DNA of 51,550 bases from a bacterium. GTDB lineage: Bacteria > Actinomycetota > Acidimicrobiia > Spongiisociales > ZC4RG35. The stretch's first letter is position 1. Every line of letters starts with the position of its first letter. The stretch covers positions 1 to 51,550 of the forward strand of contig JAHEDH010000007.1 in the NCBI GenBank assembly GCA_024641285.1, given 5' to 3'. Positions 1 through 9,218 of the stretch are shown piece by piece. The notes below the pieces were generated by a model. That model ran no database searches and was not told the DNA's origin. It saw nothing but the letters and a program-made list of their open reading frames with translations. Made by a program: the position numbers and the translations under genes.

Positions 1-2
1 GA

Positions 3-2657
3 TACGGCGTCGAGAACGGGCTCAACCGCATCACCGTCTCAGGCCCCGACGACTGGATCGGGATCGCCGCCACCGGCTACACCTACTACGAGCTGCGCGA
101 GGCACTTCGCCGCCTCGGGTTTGCCGATGACGCTGATCTTCGTGACTCCGGTATTCGCCTGCTGCACCTCAGAATGCCGGTGCCATTCGACCCTGAGCTG
201 ATCCGCCGCTTTGCCTCGGGCATGTCGGAGGTGCTGGTGGTCGAGGAGAAGAACCCGACCCTCGAATGGTTGTTCAAGGACGCGCTGTACGAGCTCTCCG
301 ACAGGCCCAGGGTCTTCGGGAAGACCCACTCCGACGGCTCCGAGCTGATGCCGAGCCACGGCCTGTTGGACGCCGATCGGATCCTGCCCGGTCTCCGCAT
401 GCACCTCGCCTCCAGGCTGGACGCTCGGATGGCGCCACTCCCGGACCCGCCGAGGACGACGATCCCGTTGACCTCGAACCGGACGCCGTTCTTCTGTTCG
501 GGCTGTCCCCACAACTGGGGCACCAAGGTTCCCGACGGCGCGCTCGTCGGCGCCGGCACCGGATGTCACGGGATGTCGCTGCTCATGCCCGAGGAGCTCG
601 TCGGCGAGACGTTCGGCATCACCGCGATGGGCAACGAGGGCGCCCATTGGATCGGGATGGAGCCGTTCGTCGAGACCGGCCACGTGTTCCAGAACTTCGG
701 CGACGGCACGTACTTCCATTCGGGGCAACTGGCGATCCAGGCGGCGATCGGTGCAGGTGTCTCGATCACTTTCAAGATCCTCTACAACTCGACCGTCGCG
801 ATGACCGGGGGCCAGGACGCCACATTCTCCGTGGGGGTCCCCGAACTCGCAGGGATCCTGCTCGCCCAGGGCGCCCGCAAGGTGGTCGTGACCGTTCCCG
901 ATCCGAAGTCCTACGACCGGACCGGGCTTCCTGCGGGGGTCGAGGTGTGGGACCGTGAGCGCATCCTCGACGTCCAGGAACGGCTGGCGGCGATCGATGG
1001 TGTGACGGTCCTCATCAACGATCAGGAGTGCGCCGCCGAACTCCGAAGGGCACGCCGTCGCGGCCTCGTGCCGACACCGTCGAAACGGATCGTCATCAAC
1101 CATCGGATCTGTGAGGGCTGCGGAGACTGCGGCGACGTCAGCAACTGCCTGTCGGTCCAGCCGTTCGAGACCGGTCTCGGGAGGAAGACCATGATCGACC
1201 AGGCTTCCTGCAACTTCGACTACTCGTGCGTCAAGGGCGACTGCCCGGCGTTCATGGAGGTCGAGGTGGGCTATCTCGAAACCGGTGGGTTCGTCGCGCC
1301 ACCCGCCGTCGACGAGCCGCCGGCGTTCAAGGTCGCCGGCGTGCATCCCGTCCGGCTCGCAGGCATCGGTGGCACCGGGGTGGTGACTGCGGCTCAGATC
1401 CTGGCGACGGCCGCCATGCTCGACGGCTGGAAGGTGGAGGGGCTGGATCAGACCGGGCTGTCACAGAAGGCGGGCCCGGTCGTCAGTGACGTCATCCTCG
1501 TCGGTCCGGGTGGTGCGTCCTCGAATCTGATCGGTATGGGCGAGGCCGAGTCGCTTATCGCCTTCGATCAGCTGGTCGGCGCCGCCGATCCGGTGATCGG
1601 CGTGTGTGATGCCGAGCGAACCCGTGTCCTCGTGTCCATCTCGGTCGTGCCAACCGGAGCGATGATCTCCCGGCCAGAGCGCCCGTTCCCGGCTCACGAG
1701 GCGATCGAGCGGCTGACATCCTCGGCTGCCGAGGTGCTGGCGGTCGACGCCCAGGCGGTCACCATCGCGGTGGTCGGCGAGGTCGCCACGACGAACGTCT
1801 TCATGTTGGGAGCCGCCGTGCAACTGGGTCTGCTGCCGGTTGCGCCGGCCGCCATGCACCAGGCGATCGAACTCAACGGTGTAGCTGTGCAGGACAATCT
1901 GGCTGCGTTCGGATGGGGTCGCGCCTGGGCGAGTGACCCGGCGTCCGTGGAGGCGACGATGGCGGCGACGAACGGCGCGCTCGTGGTCCCGCCGCTCGCA
2001 GCGGCATTGCGGCACGGGGTCGAGACGGCAGTGACCGAGCCAGAGCTGCGAGAGACCATCACCTCGCTCGCCTCCGATCTCGTCGAGTACCAGGATGCCG
2101 CCTATGCATCCCGCTTCCTCGAGCGGATCGCCGAACTGGCGGCGGCCGTCGCCGGTCTCAGCGGATCGGCCGAGCTCATCGCCGTGGCGGCTCGCAGCCT
2201 CCACAAGCTGATGGCGTACAAGGACGAGTACGAGGTCGCAAGGCTGATGACGATGCCGGGAGCTCGCGCCGCCGCCGAGGCGGTCGGTGGCCCCGGGGCG
2301 AACATCCGCTTCATGCTCCACCCTCCATTGCTGAAGGCGCTTGGGCTCGACGACAAGCTGGCGATCGGTGACTCGATGCTCGGTGTGTTTCAAGGGTTGA
2401 AGCGCGGCAAACGTCTCCGGGGCACCCGGTTCGACCCGTTCGGCGCAACCGAGATGCGTCGGCTCGAGCGGGAGCTGATCGGCGAGTTCGAGGACGCCCT
2501 GGCGGTGATCTCCCAGGGGGCGACAGAAGCGAACCTCGAAGAGGCGATCCGGATCGCCGGACTGCCCGACATGGTCCGGGGATACGAGGATCTCAAACTG
2601 CGGCGGGCCGCCGAGTACCGCGCCACCCTGACGACCGCACTCGCCGCCTTCCGCTGA
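3..2657 (+). CDS. Indolepyruvate ferredoxin oxidoreductase (fused alpha/beta type), 5'-truncated by window start
   Basis: Frame is open from base 3 upstream of the listed ORF (YGVENGLNRITVSG...). Motifs CSGCPHNWGTK, GCHGMSLLMPEE, Fe-S cluster CEGCGDCGDVSNC, GIGGTGVVTAAQILATAA typical of IorA/IorB fusions. Confidence 0.9.
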   Translation, partial: YGVENGLNRITVSGPDDWIGIAATGYTYYELREALRRLGFADDADLRDSGIRLLHLRMPVPFDPELIRRFASGMSEVLVVEEKNPTLEWLFKDALYELSDRPRVFGKTHSDGSELMPSHGLLDADRILPGLRMHLASRLDARMAPLPDPPRTTIPLTSNRTPFFCSGCPHNWGTKVPDGALVGAGTGCHGMSLLMPEELVGETFGITAMGNEGAHWIGMEPFVETGHVFQNFGDGTYFHSGQLAIQAAIGAGVSITFKILYNSTVAMTGGQDATFSVGVPELAGILLAQGARKVVVTVPDPKSYDRTGLPAGVEVWDRERILDVQERLAAIDGVTVLINDQECAAELRRARRRGLVPTPSKRIVINHRICEGCGDCGDVSNCLSVQPFETGLGRKTMIDQASCNFDYSCVKGDCPAFMEVEVGYLETGGFVAPPAVDEPPAFKVAGVHPVRLAGIGGTGVVTAAQILATAAMLDGWKVEGLDQTGLSQKAGPVVSDVILVGPGGASSNLIGMGEAESLIAFDQLVGAADPVIGVCDAERTRVLVSISVVPTGAMISRPERPFPAHEAIERLTSSAAEVLAVDAQAVTIAVVGEVATTNVFMLGAAVQLGLLPVAPAAMHQAIELNGVAVQDNLAAFGWGRAWASDPASVEATMAATNGALVVPPLAAALRHGVETAVTEPELRETITSLASDLVEYQDAAYASRFLERIAELAAAVAGLSGSAELIAVAARSLHKLMAYKDEYEVARLMTMPGARAAAEAVGGPGANIRFMLHPPLLKALGLDDKLAIGDSMLGVFQGLKRGKRLRGTRFDPFGATEMRRLERELIGEFEDALAVISQGATEANLEEAIRIAGLPDMVRGYEDLKLRRAAEYRATLTTALAAFR

Positions 2658-2666
2658 GCTGATTGC

Positions 2667-2715
2667 GTTCTTGTGACGGTTGACCACCTATACGGTGGGT
2701 TTCCGTCACAAGAAC
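2667..2715. terminator. Long inverted repeat between two convergent genes, probable bidirectional terminator
   Basis: GTTCTTGTGACGG (2667-2679) / CCGTCACAAGAAC (2703-2715), perfect 13-bp arms, with an inner CCACC/GGTGG pair; lies exactly between stop codons at 2657 and 2718. Confidence 0.6.
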
Positions 2716-2717
2716 GG

Positions 2718-3515
2718 TCAGGCGGCGAAGCCGAAGCCGGGGTCGATCTCGAAGAGGAAGCGATCGGCGACGTGGTTGAGGACCCGGCGGGCCGCCCGGA
2801 ACCGATACGAGACATCGGCGATCATCGGCGCCGGCCGGGATTGCGACACGGCCTTGTACCACTCCGAGCCGAGCGTCTCGTAGGCGTCGAGCCCTCCCAG
2901 GCCGAGCGAGTCGCAGAGACCGAGGATCGCATCCGATCCCAACCCGACCGTCTTGCCGAGCCGTTCGGCGTCCGTCGGGGCGATCCAGCTCGAACCGGTC
3001 GAGTCGGGGAACACACCCGAGAGAAACAGCGCGAGATCGCCCAGGCGCTCCAACAGCACGACCCGGTCCGACTCGGGAACCGCATCCAACCAGCGGGCGA
3101 TCGAGACGAGGTCGTAGCGGTCGTCGACGGGGATCGGAAGCGGTCGCGGCCCCGAGAATGCGGTGAGCAGGCCGGCGAGGAACGAGACCCTGGCGGGGTC
3201 GGTGAGGAACTCGTGGACTCCGGAGATGTCGAAGACCGGCAGCCGGACCTTCATGCCGGCCCACTCGTTGACGAAGGCGGCGGTCCGCAGCTCCGACGCG
3301 GCGCGATGGACGAGGACCGAGAACAGGAGATATGGGGAGACGAGCTGGGCGGGATGTGCCTGGCGGTCCATCACCGCGTCGAAGACATCGTCCGACGCCA
3401 GGAGGTCGGCGCCGGTCCAGGGGCGGAGCCGCAGCTGTTGTGCCAATGCCTCGGTCGTGGTCGACGTGGCGGCGGCAAGCGTCGCGAGGTCGCGATCCGT
3501 GAAGCGGTCGAACAT
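2718..3515 (-). CDS. Hypothetical protein, 265 aa
   Basis: Long ORF convergent with IOR gene, good start context (ggagaccgcag upstream); no family recognised. Confidence 0.7.
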   Translation of the reverse strand: MFDRFTDRDLATLAAATSTTTEALAQQLRLRPWTGADLLASDDVFDAVMDRQAHPAQLVSPYLLFSVLVHRAASELRTAAFVNEWAGMKVRLPVFDISGVHEFLTDPARVSFLAGLLTAFSGPRPLPIPVDDRYDLVSIARWLDAVPESDRVVLLERLGDLALFLSGVFPDSTGSSWIAPTDAERLGKTVGLGSDAILGLCDSLGLGGLDAYETLGSEWYKAVSQSRPAPMIADVSYRFRAARRVLNHVADRFLFEIDPGFGFAA

Positions 3516-3747
3516 CTGCGGTCTCCTTTCGTGGTCTTCTCATCGGCCTGTCGACGCTCCGGTCAAGCCTTTCGAAGATCGCGGCGTCGTCGTCGAGGCG
3601 TGATCGTATCCGCGGCTTTGGGCGTGGCGGATGATCTGGAGCGCAGTCGGCACGCGTTGCAACGCCTATTCACACGGGCGAAACGAGCCGTCCACACAAG
3701 CGTCCCGTCATTCGATTCAGCGCATGCTCGACGCCCCACGACGATTG

Positions 3748-3761
3748 CGTGGTGAACCACG
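3748..3761. terminator. Short hairpin downstream of baeRF-like gene
   Basis: CGTGGT-GA-ACCACG, 28 nt downstream of the minus-strand stop at 3789; no T-run. Confidence 0.3.
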
Positions 3762-3788
3762 AAGAGCCTGCCAGGACTCGAGGCGGCG

Positions 3789-4901
3789 TCAGTACCGCAG
3801 CAGCGAGCCGATGTTCTCGTCGATCTCGCGTACCTTGACGATCTTGCCGCCGTTGCGGAGGGTGGCGCGAATCGCGTCGTCGACGAGGTTCCGGTGGTCG
3901 TCGCCGCGTTCGTCGTAGATGACGACCTCGACCTCGTCGGGATCGAACGTTCCCCAGATCGGCGTGGTATCGCCGACCAGCAGCGTCTCGACCCGCCCCT
4001 GATGTGCAGCGATGACGGTGGGGATGATCCCCTTCGTTGCCATCTTCGGACCGAGCGCCTCCTGCCAGCGGTGCTCCAGCGCGGTCATCTTCTCGGCCCG
4101 CGATGCCTCGATCACGTCGGCGGCCCTGGTCTGCAGTTCGGACAGGTCGAGGTCGTCGGGGTTGCCGGCGACGACCAGCTCCGAAACCCGGTGGTGAGCA
4201 TCGTGCTGGTAGGCGCTGGCCACTTCGTTGACGGCGGCCACGATCACCGGGCTGTCACCGACCACGGCTTTCGCGCCATCCGACAGCTCGCGGAGGAAGC
4301 GACGCAGGTCGGAACGCTCCGTGCCGGTGTCGCCGTGCCCGTGGAACTCGCCGCCGGTGAATCTGCCCCGCTCCTGAAGCTGCGCCTCGCGGTCGATGAA
4401 CCAGTTCGCCTCCTCCATCGATCGAGGGGTCCCTTCGGGGAGTGCGAGCTCGGACCCGCCCTGCTCGCCGAGCTGGAACAGTCGGGCGTTCGAGCGGCTC
4501 AACGCCAGCAGATACACCGAGTGCTCGCTGGTGGCTTCGACCAGGGGTGTGATGAGGAAGCGGTCGCTCACGCGCACGCGTTCGCTCACCGGCATCCGCA
4601 GCCGCACCTCCTCGAACAGCTCGTTCGAGATGAAGATCGCCAGACCCGAGCCCTGATGCCGCCAGAAATCCCTATCCTCGATCCGGTCCCTCGCCCGCGC
4701 CAGAAGAGAGGCCCGCATCGCATCGTCGATCCCGGCTGCCTCCAGCTCGGACTCTGCCGCCGACAGCGCGTTCTTGAGGCGTATCGGGTCCTGTTCGATC
4801 TCACGGCCCTTCACGTGCGTCGGGATGTAGATGCTGACACAGGGATGGCCATCGTGAGATGCGAGTTCCTTCAGCAGGTTGGTCTCGAGCGTCGTGAGCA
4901 C
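3789..4901 (-). CDS. Bacterial archaeo-eukaryotic release factor-like (baeRF) family protein
   Basis: N-term LLKELASHDGHPCVSIYIPTH, VYLLALSRSNARLFQLGE, GDTTPIWGTFDPDEVEVV layout typical of the baeRF families. Confidence 0.7.
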   Translation of the reverse strand: MLTTLETNLLKELASHDGHPCVSIYIPTHVKGREIEQDPIRLKNALSAAESELEAAGIDDAMRASLLARARDRIEDRDFWRHQGSGLAIFISNELFEEVRLRMPVSERVRVSDRFLITPLVEATSEHSVYLLALSRSNARLFQLGEQGGSELALPEGTPRSMEEANWFIDREAQLQERGRFTGGEFHGHGDTGTERSDLRRFLRELSDGAKAVVGDSPVIVAAVNEVASAYQHDAHHRVSELVVAGNPDDLDLSELQTRAADVIEASRAEKMTALEHRWQEALGPKMATKGIIPTVIAAHQGRVETLLVGDTTPIWGTFDPDEVEVVIYDERGDDHRNLVDDAIRATLRNGGKIVKVREIDENIGSLLRY

Positions 4902-4987
4902 AGAGTTCCTTTCTCGGCTTCGTTCTCTCTATTTCTACCCTCCGCCGGAGCTTGGCAAGCCAGCGAAGAGCATTTGTTTTCGTGACG

Positions 4988-6415
4988 TCAGGCCCGCAGG
5001 GTCGAGGAGGCGGCCTCGTTCATGAGCTTCCACAGCCGTTCGACGTGGCTCCGCTCGGTCGATTCCACCCCGATCGAGACCCGGACCATCCAGCCGTCCT
5101 CCAGTTTCGACGATGTGAGATACGCCTGGCCCGATCGGTTGATGGCAGCTGCCCAGGTCCGGTTGTGCGCATCGAGACCATCGTCGGTCATCCCTGCGGG
5201 GCGATGCCGCACGCAGACCGTTTGAAGCGTGACCGGGGCGACCAGTTCCCATTCGTCGGCGGCCTCCACCTGAGCTGCCAGCCATCGAGCGTCGGCCAGG
5301 TCCTCCCGCAATCGGTCCCGGATCGCCTCGATCCCGTCGATCTCGAGATGGAACAGCAGCTTGAGCGCCCGGAACCGACGCCCCATTGCGATACCCCAGT
5401 CGCGGTACTGGGTGACCGCACCGTCGACTGCAGACTGGAGATAGGTGGGGTTGGTGGACATCACACTGGTCAGCAGCGCGATGTCCCGCATGTAGAAGAG
5501 CGACGTGTCCAAGATGGTGCCCATCCACTTGTGCGGGTTCCACGAGATCGAATCGGCACCTTCGATCCCGTCCCACAGATCCCGCATCTCGGGCAACAGC
5601 ATCGCAGAGCCCGCCAAGGCGGCGTCGACGTGGACGAACACGTCGTGAATCCGGGCGACATCGACGATATCGGCCACCGGATCGATCGCGGTTGCGCCGG
5701 TCGTCCCGACCGTTGCGACGACGACGGCGGGAGTCTTCCCATCTTCGAGATCGCGAGCGATCGCAGCCTCGAGCGCCTCGGGTCGGATCGCCAGCGTCCG
5801 GTCGTCGCAGTCGACGGTGTGGATGTTGTCCCACCCGTAGCCGGCGAGCAGCGCCGCCTTTCCGACCGATGAGTGGGCGTGTGGGCTGGTGTAGACGACC
5901 AGGGGGCGCTCGACCGACTGCATCCCACCGCGGTTCTGCGACAGGTTCGACGCCCGCTCTCTGGCGACCAGCAACGCAACCAGGCTGGCCGTGGAGGCCG
6001 TGTCCTGGATCGTTCCCCTCCAGACGTCGCTCAGCCCGACCAGCTGCCGCATCCAGTCGCAAACGACCTCTTCGACCTCGGTCAGGGCCGGGCTCGATTC
6101 CCAGGAGATCCCGAGCGAACCGATCCCCGACGATGCCATGTCGCCCAGGACGGAGGCGAGGCTGGCATTCGATGGGAACCAGCCGAAATGCATCGGGTGT
6201 TGCACCTGGGTGACACCGGGAACGATGTCGGAGTCGAGTCTGTCGATCAGCTCCGAGATCGAGGCGCCTCCAGGTGGAGGTTCTGGTTCGAATCTCGCTC
6301 TGATCTCACCGGGCTCGACCTGTGCCAGCACCGGAAGCGAATCCGTTCGCGACCGGAGGTCGGCGATCCAGTCGATGAGCCGGTGACCAGCCTCTCGGAA
6401 CTCGTCGGGTGTCAT
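4988..6415 (-). CDS. PLP-dependent group II (aromatic-L-amino-acid-like) decarboxylase
   Basis: Starts MTPDEFREAGHRLIDWIADL; HVDAALAGSAML, SISWNPHKWMG PLP-lysine motif; HPMHFGWFPSNASLASVLGDM. Start trimmed from ORF 4988..6652. Confidence 0.85.
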   Translation of the reverse strand: MTPDEFREAGHRLIDWIADLRSRTDSLPVLAQVEPGEIRARFEPEPPPGGASISELIDRLDSDIVPGVTQVQHPMHFGWFPSNASLASVLGDMASSGIGSLGISWESSPALTEVEEVVCDWMRQLVGLSDVWRGTIQDTASTASLVALLVARERASNLSQNRGGMQSVERPLVVYTSPHAHSSVGKAALLAGYGWDNIHTVDCDDRTLAIRPEALEAAIARDLEDGKTPAVVVATVGTTGATAIDPVADIVDVARIHDVFVHVDAALAGSAMLLPEMRDLWDGIEGADSISWNPHKWMGTILDTSLFYMRDIALLTSVMSTNPTYLQSAVDGAVTQYRDWGIAMGRRFRALKLLFHLEIDGIEAIRDRLREDLADARWLAAQVEAADEWELVAPVTLQTVCVRHRPAGMTDDGLDAHNRTWAAAINRSGQAYLTSSKLEDGWMVRVSIGVESTERSHVERLWKLMNEAASSTLRA

Positions 6416-6456
6416 CGCCACATTGTCGTCGAGTTGCGACGCTCGCCCCAAATGGC

Positions 6457-7269
6457 TCAGCAGCCTTCCTGGTGGGGCAGCAAATGGCGGGCGAACAGGC
6501 GGTATTCGGTCCCGTCCAACTCCCATACCGTGACGGAGTTGGCGTCTCGTAGCGTCGTAGCGACGTCGGCCGCATCCGATCCATCCAGCGAGAGGCAGGC
6601 GAATCCGGCCGCGTCGCCCGCCATGTCGTCGGGCGAAAACGCAAAGGGCCATGGCCCAGCATCGACGGCCACGCCGGGGTCGAGGTTCTCTGCGGCCTGG
6701 GCGAAGACGACGAGCCGCTCGGGCTCGTACGGTGTGCCGGAGGTGCCGGCCACCGCCGTCTCGAGCCGGGCGATCATCGACTCGATGATCGTTGCTCGGG
6801 CGTCTCCGGACTCACCGAAGCCGAGCGCATAGATCGAGATCTTGTGCTCGCCGCCGGCGTCGAAGTAGCGCAGCGCCGTCGTCGAGGCGTCGGCGACGTT
6901 CGGCGCATCGCTGAGATCCACTGAGTCCACGTCCGCGAGCCCGAGGTCGTCGACGAATGCCAGGAGATCCGAGACGGTGTCCCCGTCGAGGCTCCGTTCC
7001 ACCAGAGGGATCAGCGCCGGGCTCGGGAAGATGAATTGCTCGCCGGTCGGCGTCACGACGCTGCCGTCACGGAACACGGTGAACCGTGGCACCCGCGTCA
7101 GGTTGAACTCGACCGGGACGAAACCGCCTTCGTCGGAGAACTCGAGGATCACGCCACCATCCGTTCCCTCCGGCACCGCCACGTCGGCGTCTCCTGCTGT
7201 CTCCCCGGCACCGCAGGCCGCGACGACGAGGGCACACACGATCATCAATGAAGCTGTTCTCATGCCCAT
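6457..7269 (-). CDS. Predicted lipoprotein, unknown function
   Basis: Signal peptide MGMRTASLMIVCALVVAACGAG with lipobox VAAC; start trimmed from ORF 6457..7332. Confidence 0.7.
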   Translation of the reverse strand: MGMRTASLMIVCALVVAACGAGETAGDADVAVPEGTDGGVILEFSDEGGFVPVEFNLTRVPRFTVFRDGSVVTPTGEQFIFPSPALIPLVERSLDGDTVSDLLAFVDDLGLADVDSVDLSDAPNVADASTTALRYFDAGGEHKISIYALGFGESGDARATIIESMIARLETAVAGTSGTPYEPERLVVFAQAAENLDPGVAVDAGPWPFAFSPDDMAGDAAGFACLSLDGSDAADVATTLRDANSVTVWELDGTEYRLFARHLLPHQEGC

Positions 7270-7322
7270 CCGACGGCCCTCCACCATCCCCGGGTTCCCG
7301 GCCTGCCGGCCGTTTCCTGCCA

Positions 7323-7408
7323 CAACGCGCAACGCGAGAAGCGCAGGATGCCCAGTCAGACCGAGAAGCGCCTATCCGCCGGGAGCCGGGAGTCGGCAGC
7401 CGGGAGCC
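7323..7408. repeat. Degenerate 7-bp-period intergenic repeats
   Basis: CAACGCG CAACGCG AGAAGCG CAGGATG (7323-7350) and GGGAGCC GGGAGTC GGCAGCC GGGAGCC (7381-7408). Confidence 0.6.
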
Positions 7409-7409
7409 G

Positions 7410-8684
7410 TCACTGCTCGTAATCCTCGAGCGCCTCGCCGATGACATCGATCGCCCAGTCGACCTCTTCGAGGGTGGTGATCGTGGGCGGGATGAAGCGG
7501 ATGATGTTGCCCATCGGGCCGCACTCGATGATCACGAGCTCCCGCTCCATGCAGTACTTCTGGATGTGGGCGAAGGCATCCTTGGCCGGGTCGCGGGTCT
7601 CCCGATCGGCGACCAGTTCGACGCCGATCATCAGGCCGAGGCCGCGAACGTCGCCGATCGTCGGGTGGTCGATGGCGAGCTTGCGGAACCGTTCGGTTGC
7701 CCGGGCCCCGACGTCTCGCGCATTCGGCAGTAGGGGGCCCATCGTGTCGATGACCGCCACGGCGGCGGCACATGACACCGGGTTGCCACCGAAGGTCGTG
7801 CCATGTGAGCCGACCGGCCAGTCGTCCATCACCTCGGCTGCCGCGCCGTAGGCGGAGAGCGGGAAGCCGTTGGCGATGCCCTTTCCCAGGGCGATGATGT
7901 CGGGGTTCACGCCGTAGTGATCGGCGGCGAACCACTCAGCGGTGCGTCCGAAGCCGGTCTGCACCTCGTCGAACACCAGCATGATCCCGTGCTCGTCACA
8001 GATCGATCGGAGCGACTCGAGGAAGCGCGGGGGTGCGGGGTAGTAGCCGCCTTCGCCCTGCTGTGGCTCGATGAGCATCGCGCCGATGTTCTTCGGGGTC
8101 ACCTCGTGACGGAACAGCATCTCGAGCTCGAACAGGGCGTAGTCGGTGGCCTCCTCGGCGTCCATGCCCCATCGGTACGGGTGTGGAAACGGCACGGTGA
8201 ACGTCGAGCCGAGGATGGGGTGATAGCCGTCCCGATACTTGGCATTGGAGGTCGTCCACGAGACCGAGCCCATCGTCCGGCCGTGGAAGGCGCCGCGGAA
8301 GGCGATCACGCCTTGGCGCCCGGTCGTCTTTCGGGCGAGCTTCACGGCGGCCTCGACGGCTTCGGCGCCCGAGTTGGCGAATCCGAACTTGTCGATCCCC
8401 TCTGGTGCGATCGCGCTCAGCTTCTCGCCGACCTCCACCACCGAGTCGTAACGGAACACGCATCCCGAGTGGACGAAGCGGTCGATCTGTTCGTGTGCGG
8501 CAGCGACGACGGCAGGGTGGTTGTGGCCGAGGTTGGTGACCGCTGTGCCGCATGCGAAATCGGCCCATTTGTTTCCTTCGGCATCGTGAATCCAGATGCC
8601 CTCTGCGCGTTCGATCACGAGGTCGGTGTCGAACGCGATGACCGGCGCGATCACATCGAGGTGACGTGCGACGAGATCTGACAT
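7410..8684 (-). CDS. Class III aminotransferase, 4-aminobutyrate aminotransferase-like
   Basis: FANSGAEAVEAAVKLAR, GAFHGRTMG, EPQQGEGGYYPAP, VFDEVQTGFGRT, IALGKGIANGFPLSA motifs. Confidence 0.85.
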   Translation of the reverse strand: MSDLVARHLDVIAPVIAFDTDLVIERAEGIWIHDAEGNKWADFACGTAVTNLGHNHPAVVAAAHEQIDRFVHSGCVFRYDSVVEVGEKLSAIAPEGIDKFGFANSGAEAVEAAVKLARKTTGRQGVIAFRGAFHGRTMGSVSWTTSNAKYRDGYHPILGSTFTVPFPHPYRWGMDAEEATDYALFELEMLFRHEVTPKNIGAMLIEPQQGEGGYYPAPPRFLESLRSICDEHGIMLVFDEVQTGFGRTAEWFAADHYGVNPDIIALGKGIANGFPLSAYGAAAEVMDDWPVGSHGTTFGGNPVSCAAAVAVIDTMGPLLPNARDVGARATERFRKLAIDHPTIGDVRGLGLMIGVELVADRETRDPAKDAFAHIQKYCMERELVIIECGPMGNIIRFIPPTITTLEEVDWAIDVIGEALEDYEQ

Positions 8685-8805
8685 GTTTGCTCCTCTACAA
8701 CGGTGGACGGCCTTCGAACGCGGTGGGGCCTACGGAGCTGCGAACAGGTGCTTTCTCGATGTCGTCGGGGTCCGGCGCATGCCAGGAGTATGCCATATGG
8801 CCGGC

Positions 8806-9201
8806 TCACGGCTCCGAATCGTCGGCAGGTCGGCGAGCGGCGATGAGGCGTCGAAGCTCGGCGATTCGGGCCTCCAGCTCATCCCGTCCCTGTGCGGCGT
8901 CGATCCGCTTGTTCATGTAGATGACGTCGACGCCCGCCGTGATGTCGCCGCCGAAATCGCCACCGCCGGCGTGGCGAATGTGGTCGAGGCGGTCCCGGTC
9001 GAGCATCTCCAGGCGCCGCTTCGCCTCGGCCAACTCTGATTCCAGCGAGATGTCCGGAACGCCCTCGGCTGCGAGCGCGCGGGCCTCGACCTGCAGGGCT
9101 CGTTTCCGCTCGAGCAGCAACTGACGTTCCGAGGGAGCCCCGGCGAGATCGAGCAGTGAGTTGATGTGTTGCAGTTCGTCCCAGATTCGATGGGCATCCA
9201 C
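8806..9201 (-). CDS. Small coiled-coil hypothetical protein, 131 aa
   Basis: ORF with helical heptad character, between class III aminotransferase and purM on the same strand. Confidence 0.6.
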   Translation of the reverse strand: MDAHRIWDELQHINSLLDLAGAPSERQLLLERKRALQVEARALAAEGVPDISLESELAEAKRRLEMLDRDRLDHIRHAGGGDFGGDITAGVDVIYMNKRIDAAQGRDELEARIAELRRLIAARRPADDSEP

Positions 9202-9218
9202 TCCGTGGATGGTATCGG

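Noticed and set aside
39-1346. 435-aa minus ORF opposite the indolepyruvate oxidoreductase
   Set aside because: Antisense shadow ORF typical of high-GC DNA; the plus frame encodes a clear conserved enzyme.
1461-2687. 408-aa minus ORF
   Set aside because: Antisense to IOR, Arg/His/Gly-rich composition, no recognisable family.
2673-3755. 360-aa plus ORF
   Set aside because: Antisense to the 265-aa minus gene and low-complexity RRR composition.
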